Origin: Doryteuthis pealeii
Taxonomy: Eukaryota; Mollusca; Cephalopoda; Myopsida; Loliginidae
Direction of reading: 5' to 3'
Assembly: GCA_023376005.1 (NCBI GenBank)
Contig: CM042138.1
Location: 89,221,290-89,285,289 of the forward strand
Length of the DNA stretch: 64,000 nucleotides
Below, piece after piece: positions 10,900 through 22,338 of this stretch. Position 1 is the first letter of the stretch; each line of letters begins with the position of its first letter. The notes under the pieces are model-generated. The model did not search any database and was not told where the DNA came from. It worked only from the letters and a program-made list of their open reading frames with translations. The position numbers were made by a program, and so were the translations under genes.

Positions 10900-11795
10900 T
10901 TAATATAAAATTTTTTTCTTATCTGCAACTGCATGAGTAGCTGAACAGACCAATTTTTGAATGGCAATCTCCGGTGCAGTGACTGCAAACAAACAGTGAT
11001 GCTTGCTGGGGTTGCTGTTGTCTCTCCTTCCTTTTGGCTCTCTTTTCTGTGGCGGCTTCTTTCCTCTTTTTTCACTCCTTTTTGTTCCTTGGTTGATGAG
11101 GAGTTGCCAGGTAGCACAGTCTTCTGCACAAGCCTACCATGTGATGGTGTTGATGTTTCTCTTGCAGACATCTTTAAAGTGCAGGCGTGGTCTCCCTACT
11201 GGTCGGGTGCTCTCTGCTAATTCGCATACAGTAGGTCTTTGGGGATGTGGCCTGTGTCCATCCTCCGTACGTGACCAAGCCAACACAGGCATCTCTCGCA
11301 GATGATGGCAGGTATGCTGTTCATGTTTGCTCATTCCAGCACTTCTGTGTTGGGCACTTTGTCCTGCCAGCATATGCATAGGATGCGGTGTAGGCATCTG
11401 AGGTGGACATTTTCCGGCTTCCTCTCGTGGCATGAGTATGTGATCCAGGCTTCGCTACTGTAGAGGAGAGTACTAAGAACGCATGCTTTGTAGATGTGCT
11501 GTTTGGTTTTCTTAGTAAGGCTGGAATTGTCCCAGATTCTCTGGCTCAGTTTGGCCATAACTGCCGCTGCTCTGGCAATTCTGCTGTTGACTTCACTGTC
11601 CGTGGAGACTGAATTGGCAATGGTGGACCCAAGATACTTGAAGCTCTCCACTGCTTCCAGGCTGCACCCATTGATGACAATGTTTGGGAGGGTGTCTGCA
11701 CTTTGTGCCATGACTTTTGTCTTATTTAAGCTTATGGTTAGCCTGAACTCCTTGCAAGCATGCGTGAATCGACAGAGGGGTTTTGTTAAATTCAA
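10900..11795 (-). pseudogene. LINE reverse-transcriptase remnant
   Basis: Read right to left, a frame ending near 11331 gives 'ACKEFRLTISLNKTKVM', 'FKYLGSTI', 'QRIWDNSSLTKKTK', 'KACVLSTLLYSSEAW' and 'WQDKVPNTEVLE'. These are the palm-to-thumb hallmarks of the endonuclease/reverse-transcriptase ORF of a common metazoan LINE. A second frame then gives 'RPVGRPRLHFKDVCKRNI' and a third gives 'TPASITVC', the start of the C-terminal zinc finger. At least two frameshifts break the protein. The catalytic YxDD box and everything upstream are missing, so this is a 5'-truncated dead copy. It faces the LINE remnant at 9955-10265. Frames on the plus strand here are shadows. Confidence 0.9.
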
Positions 11796-12399
11796 ACATA
11801 ATAAAATAGGATGCATAGCCAGTGGGCACAACTAAGTAGAAAAAGACTGCTTTGGAGAAGAAAACTTGCTCTATCTAACAGTCTTATTATATTGCCTGTA
11901 TCTGCTATAGTTTTTATGGAAATAAGTCTTTATTTTGAGTGTATCCTTGATATATTCTTGCTCTCTATGTCTCTGTCTTATTGGAAAAATTCAACTTTAT
12001 CTTAAGGTCATTTTTAATGAGGACACCCCTCCCTAACAATGGCTTGTATAGCTTAAAGAGATCACTTGAGTCTGACCAACACTATTTTGCAGAGAAAGGT
12101 GATTATTTGGTTAATTAGAAAGCCAGGTGACATTCTAGATGAGTAAGAGGTTAGTGTACAGTTCAGTGATTGAGGTCGTATTTAATGAATTGAATTAGAA
12201 TCCGATCTAAAAGACAGCTGATGGAAGACAACAGAATACTGACTAGAGAGATAACTGAGTGTTAATTAACATGGGTGACATAATCACTCATCTTCTTCTG
12301 TTAGTCCTTTTATATATTAACCTCTAATCTGTTGGCAACAGTGCACAGTCTGCTCTAAAATGAGATTCATTTAAACAGATGCTTGGACACTCAATGATG
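11796..12399. other. Unassigned interval
   Basis: It starts with 'atgcatagccagtgg', a short motif also found at 28804 and 38512. Nothing else is recognised. Confidence 0.4.
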
Positions 12400-12565
12400 T
12401 GTGTCCTGAATAGGATGGAACTAAACAACATTCAGTGGTGAAGATCTAGATCTCCCCTTCATTATCATTATTTCCAGGTTCACTCTGACCTGGAGTGGTA
12501 GCCTCTGTTAGGGGGTCATGTCTATGAGTCCAATAGATCTGTTTGAAAATTATTAATACTAGCAA
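12400..12565 (+). repeat. RepB middle fragment
   Basis: It contains the 'cattcagtggtgaagatcta' and 'ctctgacctggagtggtag' blocks and ends at 'gaaaattattaatacta'. Head and tail are absent. Confidence 0.65.
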
Positions 12566-13196
12566 ATATATGCACCCTCCAGGTGCAAGTATTTAAGTTT
12601 TAATGTAATAAAATATTATATCAAATTAGAAAGGCTAATGAAACTAAATAAGAATGCAGATAAAATGATTGGAAACAGAGGGGGGTATAATAAAAAAATA
12701 AAATAATTGAAACTTACTCTTCCATCACTCTTGCCTTTCATTGCTAAATTTTCCTAATTTAACTATTTAGTTAAAATAGGAAGTAAGGAATATAATTAGT
12801 CATTTCTTTTTGTCAATAGATTTCTTTAAAGATTTATCCCAGAGATTTTTGCTCATATTCATTAAGATAAAACCAAATGATTAGAAATCAATTATACTAA
12901 GCACATATTTATTAAAATCAATTTTTAATATCATTATGCAAATTAGCCTTCCTGTTCACACTGTAAACCGCTATTTTGTTGTATATATAAATACAATTGC
13001 ATGTTATTAGTATGTAGATGTGGTCAACAGTATTAATAATGTAAATCAATTTTATTAATGATTGAGGTTTAAATAAAATCATGGAGAATGTGACGTAAAT
13101 AACAAAGGAGATTATGACTTTAGTAGTGATATAGTTTCAATTACAGACAGACAAACATACAATCTCCATTATAATAAAAAATTAGAAGCCGTATAA
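12566..13196. other. Unassigned AT-rich interval
   Basis: No recognisable feature. Short TAAT-rich blocks occur near 12900-13080. Confidence 0.4.
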
Positions 13197-13275
13197 CTGT
13201 GTACAAATTATTTGTATTAGATAGGAATACTTGAAACTATATACCACTGTGCAAGTTCATTTGTATTTAGAATAG
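13197..13275 (+). repeat. RepB 3' fragment
   Basis: Only the 'caaattatttgtattagata' and 'ggaatacttgaaactatata' blocks are present. Confidence 0.55.
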
Positions 13276-13349
13276 TTAAAAGAGAAAGACAGTCATATTC
13301 TGTAACCTGGTTTTGGTCATGTAGCTTAGCAAAACCCGTCCCTTTCTAG

Positions 13350-13580
13350 GTTTACAACTGGTTTGAACTCAGTTTTCCTTTTCCTCGTCCGAATGACACA
13401 CCAAGGTTAAAGAGCCTAGTCTATCCTATTTATCTTTAATTGGGGGAAGAATAGTTGAAGTCATACCTTTTCCAAGGGTATTAGTGCTATGTGAAATGCA
13501 AACAGCCTTGGTCAGGATTTGAACTTGGGTACCTGAGTGTGCTTTCTACAATGATAAACACTATGTCATGAGTGCCTCCT
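13350..13580 (-). repeat. RepG SINE
   Basis: A well preserved minus-strand copy with 'ggttaaagagcctagtctat' and 'gtcaggatttgaacttgggt' (B-box side) on the plus strand. Confidence 0.75.
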
Positions 13581-14335
13581 TAGAATAATTACTTGAAACA
13601 AAAAGACAGACAATAATATTTGACATGCTGAGAAAACCAACTAATTAAATGGTCAAGTGAGGGAATGCTAAAAGAACAAAAAAAAAAGGCTGTTTTGTAA
13701 TATGAGACAAAGAAAAAAATTTTTAATTCATTTTGAGATCTCCTTGAAAAGTCTGCAAAATTGTATATTTATGATATTCAAGCTTTTATTTTTATTTTAA
13801 CTTTTGAAGTATCACTGGCCATATCTTTTAGTCTGATTAGTGTGAAACAACATTTAGATTGCAATTGAATGAGAAGCTAGTTTCATGAGGAACTAATTGC
13901 TTGTTAGTGTGAGTAAAGATCATTTGAAATCTTATTCTTGATTATTAAAAAAAAAAAATTGGCACACATTTTTATCCTCATTATGGACATAATTCCCTAA
14001 ATGCTGGAGAAATATAATTCTCGGCAAAGTACTTCTATATGCCGAGATAATCATAAGCATTAAAATTTGATTAAATTATAAAAAAATTAGAGTACAGCTG
14101 CCAGAAAAAGGATATACATGCATTAACAAGGGTATTCAACATTTCTGATCAATAAGATATTTGGCAAATAGTTGTTTTGTTTTCTACCATTTTTTTTATA
14201 CAGATAAGACTTACTGGAATGTGAATTCAGGCTTCACTGATTATGGAGGGCTTAAAATGAATAAAAAAAGTCATTCTTTCCACAGCCCATATCAGAAATG
14301 AGTTTATAGCATTTAGTATATTCATTATTTTCTAA
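13581..14335. other. Unassigned AT-rich interval
   Basis: It contains A-runs near 13678 and 13950. No gene or repeat family is recognised. Confidence 0.4.
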
Positions 14336-14440
14336 GTTTTACGTAGTCTGGTACAAGGCCAGAAATATTGGTCCCCCAGTGAGAATCAAAATCAAGAATT
14401 AGACTAGCTTGTTAACAATATATAATTATCAACCATGTGA
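14336..14440 (-). repeat. RepK tRNA-like SINE fragment
   Basis: 'gtctggtacaaggccagaaa' and 'cccagtgagaatc' on plus match similar blocks at 19930, 47165 and 51040. On the minus strand the family reads like a tRNA-headed SINE related to RepF. Confidence 0.5.
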
Positions 14441-14536
14441 TTTGCCCAATATTTGGTATAGTAGATAACTTGATTTTTTTTATTGATTGCAATTTGCAGT
14501 TTTAAAATCTGATTTTTCTCTTTTGTAATACAGTTA

Positions 14537-14825
14537 CAGTAATGCTGATAGCTTTTCGATTTAGTGTGTCCTGGGACACGCATATTGGCTTTGAATTGAG
14601 TCCCCGGGAAAATTTATGGTTCCCAACTAAAGCTGTCTAACTCCTACCTTGTAATGTATCCTGTATAATTCATTTCTAAGAAACTATTGAAATGTACTTA
14701 CAGTTAGCTTGAAATAGCGAGGAAAGAAAAAAGAAAAACACTGGGATGCATGGATATGATTTTACTGTGTCCTTTTAGATTTTTGTGCATCAGGGATGCA
14801 GGACACATACCTATCAGTATCTCTG
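14537..14825 (+). mobile_element. RepC transposon, 6-bp TSD CAGTTA
   Basis: The termini are CAGTAATGCTGATAG and the inverted '...ctatcagtatctctg'. CAGTTA occurs at 14531-14536 and again at 14826-14831. It lacks the extra stretch found in the 4153 copy. Confidence 0.85.
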
Positions 14826-14849
14826 CAGTTATGTTAATTTTTGTGAGGA

Positions 14850-15175
14850 TACGAGAGTTACTAGATTTATTGGTTTATAGTGATTCGATTCTGCAAAATG
14901 TGGAGTTTATTCAATTGAGTAACTGAATCATTATTTGTATAATTCAGACTATTGTTGTTATCTGTACAACATTTTGGCCAATGTGCCCTCTGGTCTTCTT
15001 CAGGTATTTCTTGTTGAACTCTGGAGCCTTCTCGAATATGCAAAGGCTCCCAAGTCTGACAAGAATTACCTGAAGAAGGCTGGAGGGCACATTGGCCGAA
15101 ACGTTGTATAGATAACAAAGATGAGGACAATAATCCAAATAATCCAAATTATCAAGCCTCATCTAAAAATTCCAG
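14850..15175. repeat. RepI inverted repeat with CTGAAGA...GAAAC cores
   Basis: The arms around 14960-15020 and 15045-15110 are inverted copies: 'aatgtgccctctggtcttct' against 'agaaggctggagggcacatt'. The right arm reads CTGAAGA-(22 nt)-GAAAC on plus, where GGC and GCC at the ends of the spacer can pair. The left arm reads the same layout on minus, with AAAA in place of GAAA. The outer blocks 'gttgttatctgtac' and 'gtatagataacaaa' also correspond. Two 70-90 codon minus-strand frames here are repeat shadow. Confidence 0.75.
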
Positions 15176-15463
15176 AGAAATTGAATCATTATTTAGGAAT
15201 CAATCCTAAAATTTCCATGGATATTTCTTAAGTTATATAATTAATGAAACACCAATGGAAGTATGTGAGCATTCATGTACAACTGCAGTGCTTAAATGGA
15301 TCTCCATATTGTTATGTGATTTTTTTCAGTTAAATGAAAAGCATAAATTTATGGAAATACATTCTCTACGAAGTAAATTGCCTCATTACATAAGTGATAC
15401 TATTTCAATATCTCTAACAAGTGTGTGTTTTTACAGGGTAGTTACTAACTCTAGACTTAGTTG

Positions 15464-15595
15464 GAGGTGTATGGTGTAATGGTTGGCAAGCTTGTGTCGC
15501 AAATCCATTACTACTGAATAGCAAGTTCAATCCTCACTGAGTGTCCTGATATTGTGTCACATCTTACCTTTGGTGAACATGTTGGATAAATAACT
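15464..15595 (+). repeat. RepF tRNA-derived SINE
   Basis: The head 'tatggtgtaatggttggcaa' and the B-box-like 'gcaagttcaatcctcact' are followed by 'attgtgtcacatcttacct'. This is the reference copy with a well preserved internal promoter. Confidence 0.7.
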
Positions 15596-15608
15596 ACTAT
15601 CCCCAGAT

Positions 15609-15720
15609 TTAGTTGGATTTGAGTTCCAACTTATCATTCTCCTAAAGTAGTTGCCTACCAAAACTAAGGAGTTTAGTTTGTCCTACAATTTTACTCATAG
15701 CTAGTATTGGTGAAAATCTG
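15609..15720 (-). repeat. RepG body fragment
   Basis: 'ctcctaaagtagttgcctac' and 'ctacaattttactcatagct' correspond to the RepG body. The tRNA head is missing. Confidence 0.6.
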
Positions 15721-15784
15721 TGCAAAAGGGGTGTGATCAACCTGTCTTCAGTGAAACTACCATTGTATTTGTCTGAATTTTTGA

Positions 15785-16028
15785 GATGAGGCTTGATAAT
15801 TTATATAATTTAGATTTTTTGACTCTTGTCCTCATCTTTATTATTATCTACACAATGGGAACTATCTACCTCAATGAATTGAATAAAGGGTTCGGTTTGA
15901 AGTTCTGTGAAGACCCAGACTCTCAAATTTGACAAGAAACACCTGAAGAAAGCTGGAGGGCACATTGACTGAAACATTTCGTATATATCATCAAAGATGA
16001 GGATAATAGTCTGAAAAATCTAAATTAG
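15785..16028 (+). repeat. RepI copy
   Basis: It carries 'cacctgaagaaagctggagg', then 'gcacattgactgaaacattt' and 'caaagatgaggataatagtc'. Its start ('gatgaggcttgataatttat') matches the end of the 14850 element in inverted form. CTGAAGA at about 15943 and GAAAC at about 15971 keep the same spacing as at 15070. Confidence 0.7.
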
Positions 16029-17564
16029 CATTTTATTAGTCCTAATTTGATGTATCATATTAGGTTTAATTTTCTGGCATGCAAAGAACAGAGAACATGT
16101 TTTTCAACCTGTTCACTTGGTTATGAAACTAATTTTGATACCCATGCACTCAATAGGTAAACAACTAGAAAAGTTTTATCTTTTATTGGTCAGGCTATTT
16201 GATAATTTCCACATTGCTAGCCACATTGCACTTCCATTTTATTCTTGCTCTCACCTGCCTTTGCCATGTTGGTTCAAATCACTTAACAATTTTGTCTTCC
16301 CATCATCATATACATATACATTTTTCATGCTTGTGCTAATCACATATGTCTTTCTTTCATCATTTTAGACAGTTTAAATGACACAATTATAAATCTATAT
16401 AATAATGATCTGATTTATGTAAACTGCAAAACTGTCACTTTGAAGCTTTATAATATTCAATCCAATGTACAATAGAATAATAAAGTAAGGTCTGTGATTA
16501 GGCTCATCCTAATCATCATAGTTTTTCATGGGATGTGATTATAAAGATTATTAAATGATACTACTTAGACCAAAGAATATTTTTAAAAAATTAATTCATT
16601 AATCAAATGCTTATAGTATTTATTATATATCATTAAATTAACTAATCCATTTTGTTACCCACTAAATGAGGCAACTGAACAATTTTAGTTATTTTAAATT
16701 CCACTAATATCTAATTTTCACTTTCCCTTTCATCTGTATTTGACTCTAAAATCTCATTAGATATGTACTTTTAACTTCAAGATTTTGAAAATATTGAATT
16801 TTTTTATAATTCCTTTTAAACATTTAAGAATTGACAGCCAAATTTAATCAGTTTGTTTTTGTTATTTTTTTCATTAATCGTCCACTAATCAGATAATCCA
16901 ACAATTTTTTTTAACAACTTAATTTTTTAGTATATGACATCAGTCCACGTGACTAAATACTTCTATTACACTTTACATATTTTCATCATATTGGCATACA
17001 GGTAAGTAAAATCAGTCATTTTGAAGGCTTAAAATGAAAAAAAGGAAGAATGGAACCCAATTTGTACTGTTTGTTTTCAATAATTCCAGGTTAAAGATAC
17101 ACCTGTGCCCTTGACACACCTTAAAGAGGATATTAACAAGGAAAAACGCCCCATCCCAAGTGTATGGTATTGTATAATGACAGTCTAGTTCTAGATTAGA
17201 GGATTTAGTGTTCTGTGTCTTGTGGCTTGTCATCAGCATTATGTAATGTGTGTTGTCTCACCTTGGTAGAAAATATCAAATAGCTGCAATAAAAAATAAA
17301 AGTGCTTCAGTGACCCTGACCAAAAAAAAAAAGCATGTAATATGACAGATATCAGCTTGCTTTAGGCAAAAATTATATGTGTGAGCGTTTTTTGTTTTGA
17401 GCACAGTTTATCATTCACCATCTATGGGTCAGCATTAGATTTTTATGCTTTTTTTTCTCTTTTTTTTTATAGCTGTGTTAATTTTTGTAGACATGTATGC
17501 ATATGTACAGATTACTTTCTTCGATAAGGTTCTTAATTTGATCACTAATATTACCAATAAATAA
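16029..17564. other. Unassigned interval, 1.5 kb
   Basis: No repeat family is recognised. An 83-codon plus-strand frame (16117-16368) and a 75-codon minus-strand frame (17012-17239) lack convincing splice sites or domains. Confidence 0.4.
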
Positions 17565-18055
17565 AGAAATCAAATGATATCCGCTACTGGAACACTGATA
17601 GTAGTAGGATTGGGGTATTTACTACTCACTTAAATCCCCAAACCAGTCAGAAGGGACTCTTTAGCCTTGGTCGGCAACCCATCTAGAACAAGGAAAAGTT
17701 TGATACAAAACCTCCGCTGCCTAGCGGCCTTACCTTATCCCAAGGAAAGGCTAGGGGAGTAAACCCTGAATACAAATCAGGAGCCGGAGTCCCTAAGGTG
17801 GTGTGATGCTGAAATCCAGTGCTACCCAGCAATGCCTGCAACACTACTGCTGTCAAACTGCATTGGCTTCTTGCCTTTCCTTTGTATCACAGCGGCAGTG
17901 GCGGAGAGGGGGGATTTCCTGTTTGGGGAAACAGCTCATCCTCCATATGAACCTGCCCAGGCTATGTAGTTGCAATAAAAAAAAAAAATTGGTCACTACT
18001 CCATTGTCTCTTGCAGACAGAAGGATGCCAACAACATAAATAAATAAATAAATAC
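17565..18055 (+). mobile_element. Non-coding retroelement with (TAAA)n tail
   Basis: This is a conspicuously GC-rich block for this window. It ends 'gacagaaggatgccaacaac' followed by a (TAAA)n tail, as expected of a LINE-type 3' end. The start shares 'gatagtagtaggattgg' and 'aaatcccca' with the inverted fragment at 7486. A 78-codon frame at 17803-18039 has no domain. I infer a LINE untranslated region or an internally deleted LINE. Confidence 0.6.
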
Positions 18056-18232
18056 ACCCCTAACAAGTTTTAATAAAAAGTTAATTTTCTCCTAAATGAA
18101 AGATACCATGATTTTATTTCTAGTGAAACATTATTCAATCAATACAGATATCATTAGGTATTATTTATTACCAAACTCCACAGCATTGGAACTTTGCTAG
18201 CAGTCCAAAAATAAGTACACCTCATATTTGTG

Positions 18233-18520
18233 TATGTATTTACACAACCCTCTATCACAGGCAGGATGTGACACATGGTCAATTTTTAAACAGAGTAGAG
18301 CTATAGGTTTGATTTCAGAGTTTTCCTTCTACTAGTCTGGTTGTCTAAGGCTAAAGAATCCAATCTGCCCTACTATTTACTCATAGCTGGGTTGAGAACA
18401 GATGCATTCATGCCTTTCCCAAGGGCATGAGTATGGAGTGAAACTCAAACAGCCTTGTCAAGAATTTGAACTAAGGTTGCCAATTCCATTTCCTATGATG
18501 ATAACCATTGTGCTATATAT
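18233..18520 (-). repeat. RepG SINE
   Basis: A long minus-strand copy including the 3' part 'gcaggatgtgacacatggtc' on plus, the body 'actcatagctgg' and the head side 'gataaccattgtgctatata'. Confidence 0.75.
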
Positions 18521-19077
18521 CATATGCAATTTTATTTTTAACTACAGTTTCAATGCTGTCAATTTTGGTAATACATAATACCTAATAATATCCGTTTTGA
18601 TTGTATAATGTTCCATTATAAATAATAAAAACCTGATATCTTTGGTTTAGAAGAAAATGTTAATCCTGTCTGCATTTCTTTGCTTAAAAATGTTTACCAT
18701 TTATCTCTTCTTTCTCATTCTAATTGGAAGATAGAATGAGTTATGATATATAATTATCATACACAACACAAAAGATTTATGGTAGACCCAATAGGCTTAT
18801 TGATTTTCTGAATCTCTGTTGTATCTAGAGGCACTTAGAGGTAAACATTTCCCATCTACATTTCTCTATTTTGTAGATAATGTATAATGGAACAAATGGA
18901 TTGCTTATACTATTGAGTGGTTGGTGTTAGGGGAGGGATATTTAATTGAGTCTTCAATCACTAAAGTTTAATATTCGTATATCCAATGCTATACTAACAC
19001 AAAATAGATGCAAGGAAAGACAAGCTCATTTACATATATAGGAACATTTAATAAATACATTATATATACAAGAAGGG
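18521..19077. other. Unassigned interval
   Basis: AT-rich; nothing recognised. Confidence 0.4.
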
Positions 19078-19190
19078 TGTCCCATCATGGTGTAATGGTT
19101 AGCAAGCTAGTCTGGCAGATCCATTACTTCTGAATAGCAAGTTCAATACTCACTGTGACCTTGTGCTACATACTACCCATGGTTCTTGCA
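19078..19190 (+). repeat. RepF tRNA-derived SINE
   Basis: 'cccatcatggtgtaatggtt' is the best preserved tRNA-like head of the family, and 'agcaagttcaatactcactg' carries the B-box side. The copy then decays into A-rich sequence, which may be its tail. Confidence 0.75.
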
Positions 19191-19817
19191 AAAGAAAAAA
19201 AATGAATAAATAAGTAAAAAATAATGCACTAATAACTTTTGCTTCTGTTATTATACAAATTTTAATTTTTAAATATCTTCCCAAATATAAATAAAATCTT
19301 ATTTTTTTGCAAAAAGCAAGCTCTGGTGATATCTAATGTGTATATATATTTACTTTGTTGTTAATTATTGTATTTTCGTAATTTCCTCCGGACATACATA
19401 TACACAACTACCCTTTATATATGTATAGAAGATGGTCTATTTGGTCATAATGCATGTGATTTGTTCTTTTAAATCTTCATAAAATTAGCATTTATTTTAG
19501 AATAAATTTAAAATTAAACTCTTTTTTTTAAGGGATAAAAAGAAAAACACATGTAAATCTATATAAATTGATAATACATTAAATATATTTTAAGTAAATT
19601 GCATGTTTTTAATTATGAAGAAATGATGGCATAGATTAATGAAGTAACTGCATGTACAAAAGCTAATTAGATATTTATCAAAAATGTATAAATGAATTTG
19701 CTTAATATCTGTATTTTTTAAAAAGAGATTAAGTTTGTTTTGAATAGAAAAAAACACAACATACAAAATCAAAACTTGGCTATGTATAGTTGTCATTTAC
19801 TAAGATTAACTTACTTT
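19191..19817. other. Unassigned AT-rich interval
   Basis: Nothing recognised; extremely AT-rich around 19250-19620. Confidence 0.4.
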
Positions 19818-19998
19818 GACACAGGGCCAGATGTACAGAGTGCTCAGTGAGAACGGAACTCACTAACAATCATCATTAGCCTCAATAATCATTACACAAT
19901 GATGAGTTTCCCTCTAAAACTAAACATTGCTTATGTTTGGCACAAGGCTAGAAGTATGAGATAACTAGTAAGGATTGAACTTGCTACTCTGTAGTACC
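19818..19998 (-). repeat. Two RepK tRNA-like fragments
   Basis: The blocks 'tttgacacagggccagatgt' (19818) and 'gtttggcacaaggctagaag' (19937) are both the RepK 3' side, with 'ctcagtgagaacggaactca' in the first. They are two diverged copies in the same orientation. Confidence 0.5.
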
Positions 19999-20169
19999 AT
20001 ATTTGATGACATAAGATGTATGTTTTTCAAAAGAAATGTCCCCAAAACAACTGTGCATCTTATAAAGGTGAAGGGTCAGCTTTGAGTTGCTGGCTAGTGA
20101 AGTTCTGAAGTTGTTGTGGCTCTTAATTTTTTTTTCTTAATTGAAATAGATTACTAAGTAGGACAGCCT

Positions 20170-20268
20170 ATTCTAGTATAGACCAGGTTTGAATTCAGTT
20201 TTCCTCCTGGACTGGTTGCCTAACCAAAATTAAAGAGCCCAGTCTGCCCTACTATTTACCCATAGCTT
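20170..20268 (-). repeat. RepG fragment truncated by RepC
   Basis: It runs from 'caggtttgaattcagttttc' to 'ctatttacccatagct' and stops where RepC begins. Confidence 0.7.
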
Positions 20269-20409
20269 AGTTGTTTCCTCAGATCATAAATAAAAACCCT
20301 ACAATCTATTAAGAAACTTTAGTTGGACCATAAATTTTCCCAGGGACTCATTCAAAGCAAATATGTGCATCCCAGGATGCACTGAATCAAAAAGCTATCA
20401 ACATCACTG
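20269..20409 (-). mobile_element. RepC transposon, truncated
   Basis: One terminus is intact (read on plus as '...ctatcaacatcactg'). It includes the 'ataaataaaaaccctacaat' stretch that is otherwise only in the 4153 copy. The other terminus is missing at the RepG junction, so no TSD can be read. Confidence 0.7.
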
Positions 20410-20894
20410 TCTTTATACTTTGCCACTGATTGTTATTTGTTGTATTTGACATGCAAGAACTGTTTAGATTATATTGAGACTCAATAGCACCAAAAGGTTG
20501 TGCATGTGTAGATCTTGTGTAATCTGGTAAGCAACACTAGTATTTTGAGATTTGCATGGTTTCACATTTTGGAGTAATCTGTTTACTCCAATGCCAAAGA
20601 GATATAAATTCCTAGCATGGCTGACATTAAAGGAATATTTTGTATATTAGATACTGTTGGTGGATTACACATAGACATTATATAGAAATATCTTCCTTGG
20701 CTTTGATTTGACTATATTATTATATTGAATATTATTTTCATAACTGACTGCTTTTTGTAATGTATTATGTCTGGCTGAAGTAGTTATCATAAGTGTGGAC
20801 TGACAGTGATCCGAACCCCTCAGGTATAAAGGGATAACTGGGTCCCCTCATCATAGAGAATTAAAGAGCCTAAACTCATTCCACCCTACCAATC
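20410..20894. other. Unassigned interval
   Basis: A somewhat GC-richer stretch at 20790-20890 ('gggataactgggtcccctca') is not assigned. Confidence 0.35.
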
Positions 20895-21047
20895 AATTGT
20901 GGAGATCTTGGGAAGGTGGAGTACTCCTTCATTACCATTGCTTCATGTCCACTCTGGTCCAGAATGAGAGTATCGCAAGTTTCTATCTAGTGGTCAAATA
21001 GATCTGTTTGAAAAATATTCATATTAGAGAGGAATACTCATGTCATC
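20895..21047 (+). repeat. RepB middle fragment
   Basis: 'gtggagtactccttcattac' to 'gagaggaatactcatgtcat'. It abuts an oppositely oriented RepB. Confidence 0.7.
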
Positions 21048-21415
21048 TCATCTAGGGTTATTTTTTGTCTAGGGGTTTAGGGAATCACCTTCATTGTACA
21101 TTAATATTTATATTTTTTGCGTAGTCATTTAAGTGTTTTTTTTTTGTTTTTTTTTCCCCATATAGTCCAGTTGAATACAAATTTTTAAAAAGCCATCTAG
21201 TTGACTCATAGATAGGGCGCTAACAGGTACTACCACTCTAGGTCAGAGTGGACCTAGGAATAATTGCTACAAAGAGGTACTCCGCACTCTTCAGAACTGG
21301 AGCATCACCATCTGATGGAGTGTAATATCATACCCAAGATGACCCTTTTTGTAGGGATCTTATCCCTTTGCAGAAGATAGCCAACATCTAAGTTCCACCA
21401 ACAAGGCACTTAATC
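21048..21415 (-). repeat. RepB element, inverted next to the preceding copy
   Basis: The tail is at the left ('ctagggttattttttgtcta') and the head at the right ('agatagccaacatctaagtt'). 'aggtactaccactctaggtc' is the inverted form of the standard block. It forms a tail-to-tail pair with 20895-21047. Confidence 0.75.
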
Positions 21416-21603
21416 CTTTGAATCATGTTGTGTTACTAGTAAACTTCTGTTGCTACATTTAAACATTTTATTTTTAATTTTTATTTCATTTTAATTCATT
21501 CCTCCTCTCTTTTTATCTATCATTTTCTCTTCTATTTAGATTTTATTTCCTTTTAATTTCATATTTTATCTTTTAATAGTTAAGAATTGTCAAGTTTATT
21601 CAC

Positions 21604-21778
21604 CTCTGATTAATAGTTCTTGATTTGGACAGTCAAGTAAGTAGTACAAATAGAGGAAGATAGGAGTTACATTCCTATTAACTACAAGTTTTTCATCACA
21701 GTATAAATTGGATATGAATATATTCACTGGAAACAAGTGATGTCTAGACTGTTCAGAGAACAGTTCATTTACAACTTT
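21604..21778 (-). CDS. Candidate exon of an unrecognised gene
   Basis: On the minus strand this 175-bp stretch follows 'ccatcctgtaaatgtgCAG' (an AG acceptor with a weak pyrimidine tract) and is followed by 'CAGAG|GTGAAT', close to the donor consensus. It is open in one frame for 58 codons, starting KVVNELFSEQSRHHLF and including NLYCDEKL and YLYYLLDCPNQELLIR. The residue composition (Cys, His, charged residues mixed with hydrophobics) looks like real protein rather than AT-rich noise. It starts in phase 0 and ends in phase 1. I do not recognise the protein. It does not overlap any repeat family. Being on the same strand as 32251-32471 and 33826-34061, it may belong to the same gene, but its phase does not fit directly after 32251-32471, so at least one further exon would be needed between them. 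A chance open frame remains possible. Confidence 0.4.
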
Positions 21779-21784
21779 CTGCAC

Positions 21785-22338
21785 ATTTACAGGATGGAAA
21801 GCTAAAATATTCAGAATAATAAGGAGAGGAGGTTCTGTATTGGTGGAAAAAAAAATTTGTCTGAAGTTTTTAGATTAGTAGTTAATATTCAACATTTTTA
21901 TGAAGTAGCATGATTTTTGTTTTTGACTCTGAGGCTAAAAGTTTATAAGAAAAAGTAAAAGATAATGTCGATAAACCATATATACCCCCCCCCAAGAAAA
22001 CCTGATTATTTGAGTAGCAATTGTGTATCATAGTAGAATAGCATGAAAACAATAAAGCAATGATTATGATATTTTGCAAAACAACCTTTACACAATCCTA
22101 CACTTTGCACTAGGTGGTTATTCTCCTACTCTTTAATCATGATTCAGTACATTTTTTCTTTTTTTATCTGGAATATTTTTCAGAGGTGCCTCTTGGTTTT
22201 CCTGGCTGTCTGACCATTTTGACTTAGCCTACCTACTTTTCTTTGGGGTTCTCCATGCTCCCTAGTAAGACCTATACATTAACATTGAATTGGTCAACAA
22301 ACAGCCAATAGAAAATTGTCCTACATTGAGGTAATGTA
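21785..22338. other. Unassigned interval
   Basis: It contains a poly-C run near 21987. No repeat or gene is recognised. Confidence 0.4.

Noticed and set aside
11494..11835. A 113-codon plus-strand frame.
   Set aside because: It is the antisense of the LINE reverse transcriptase on the minus strand.
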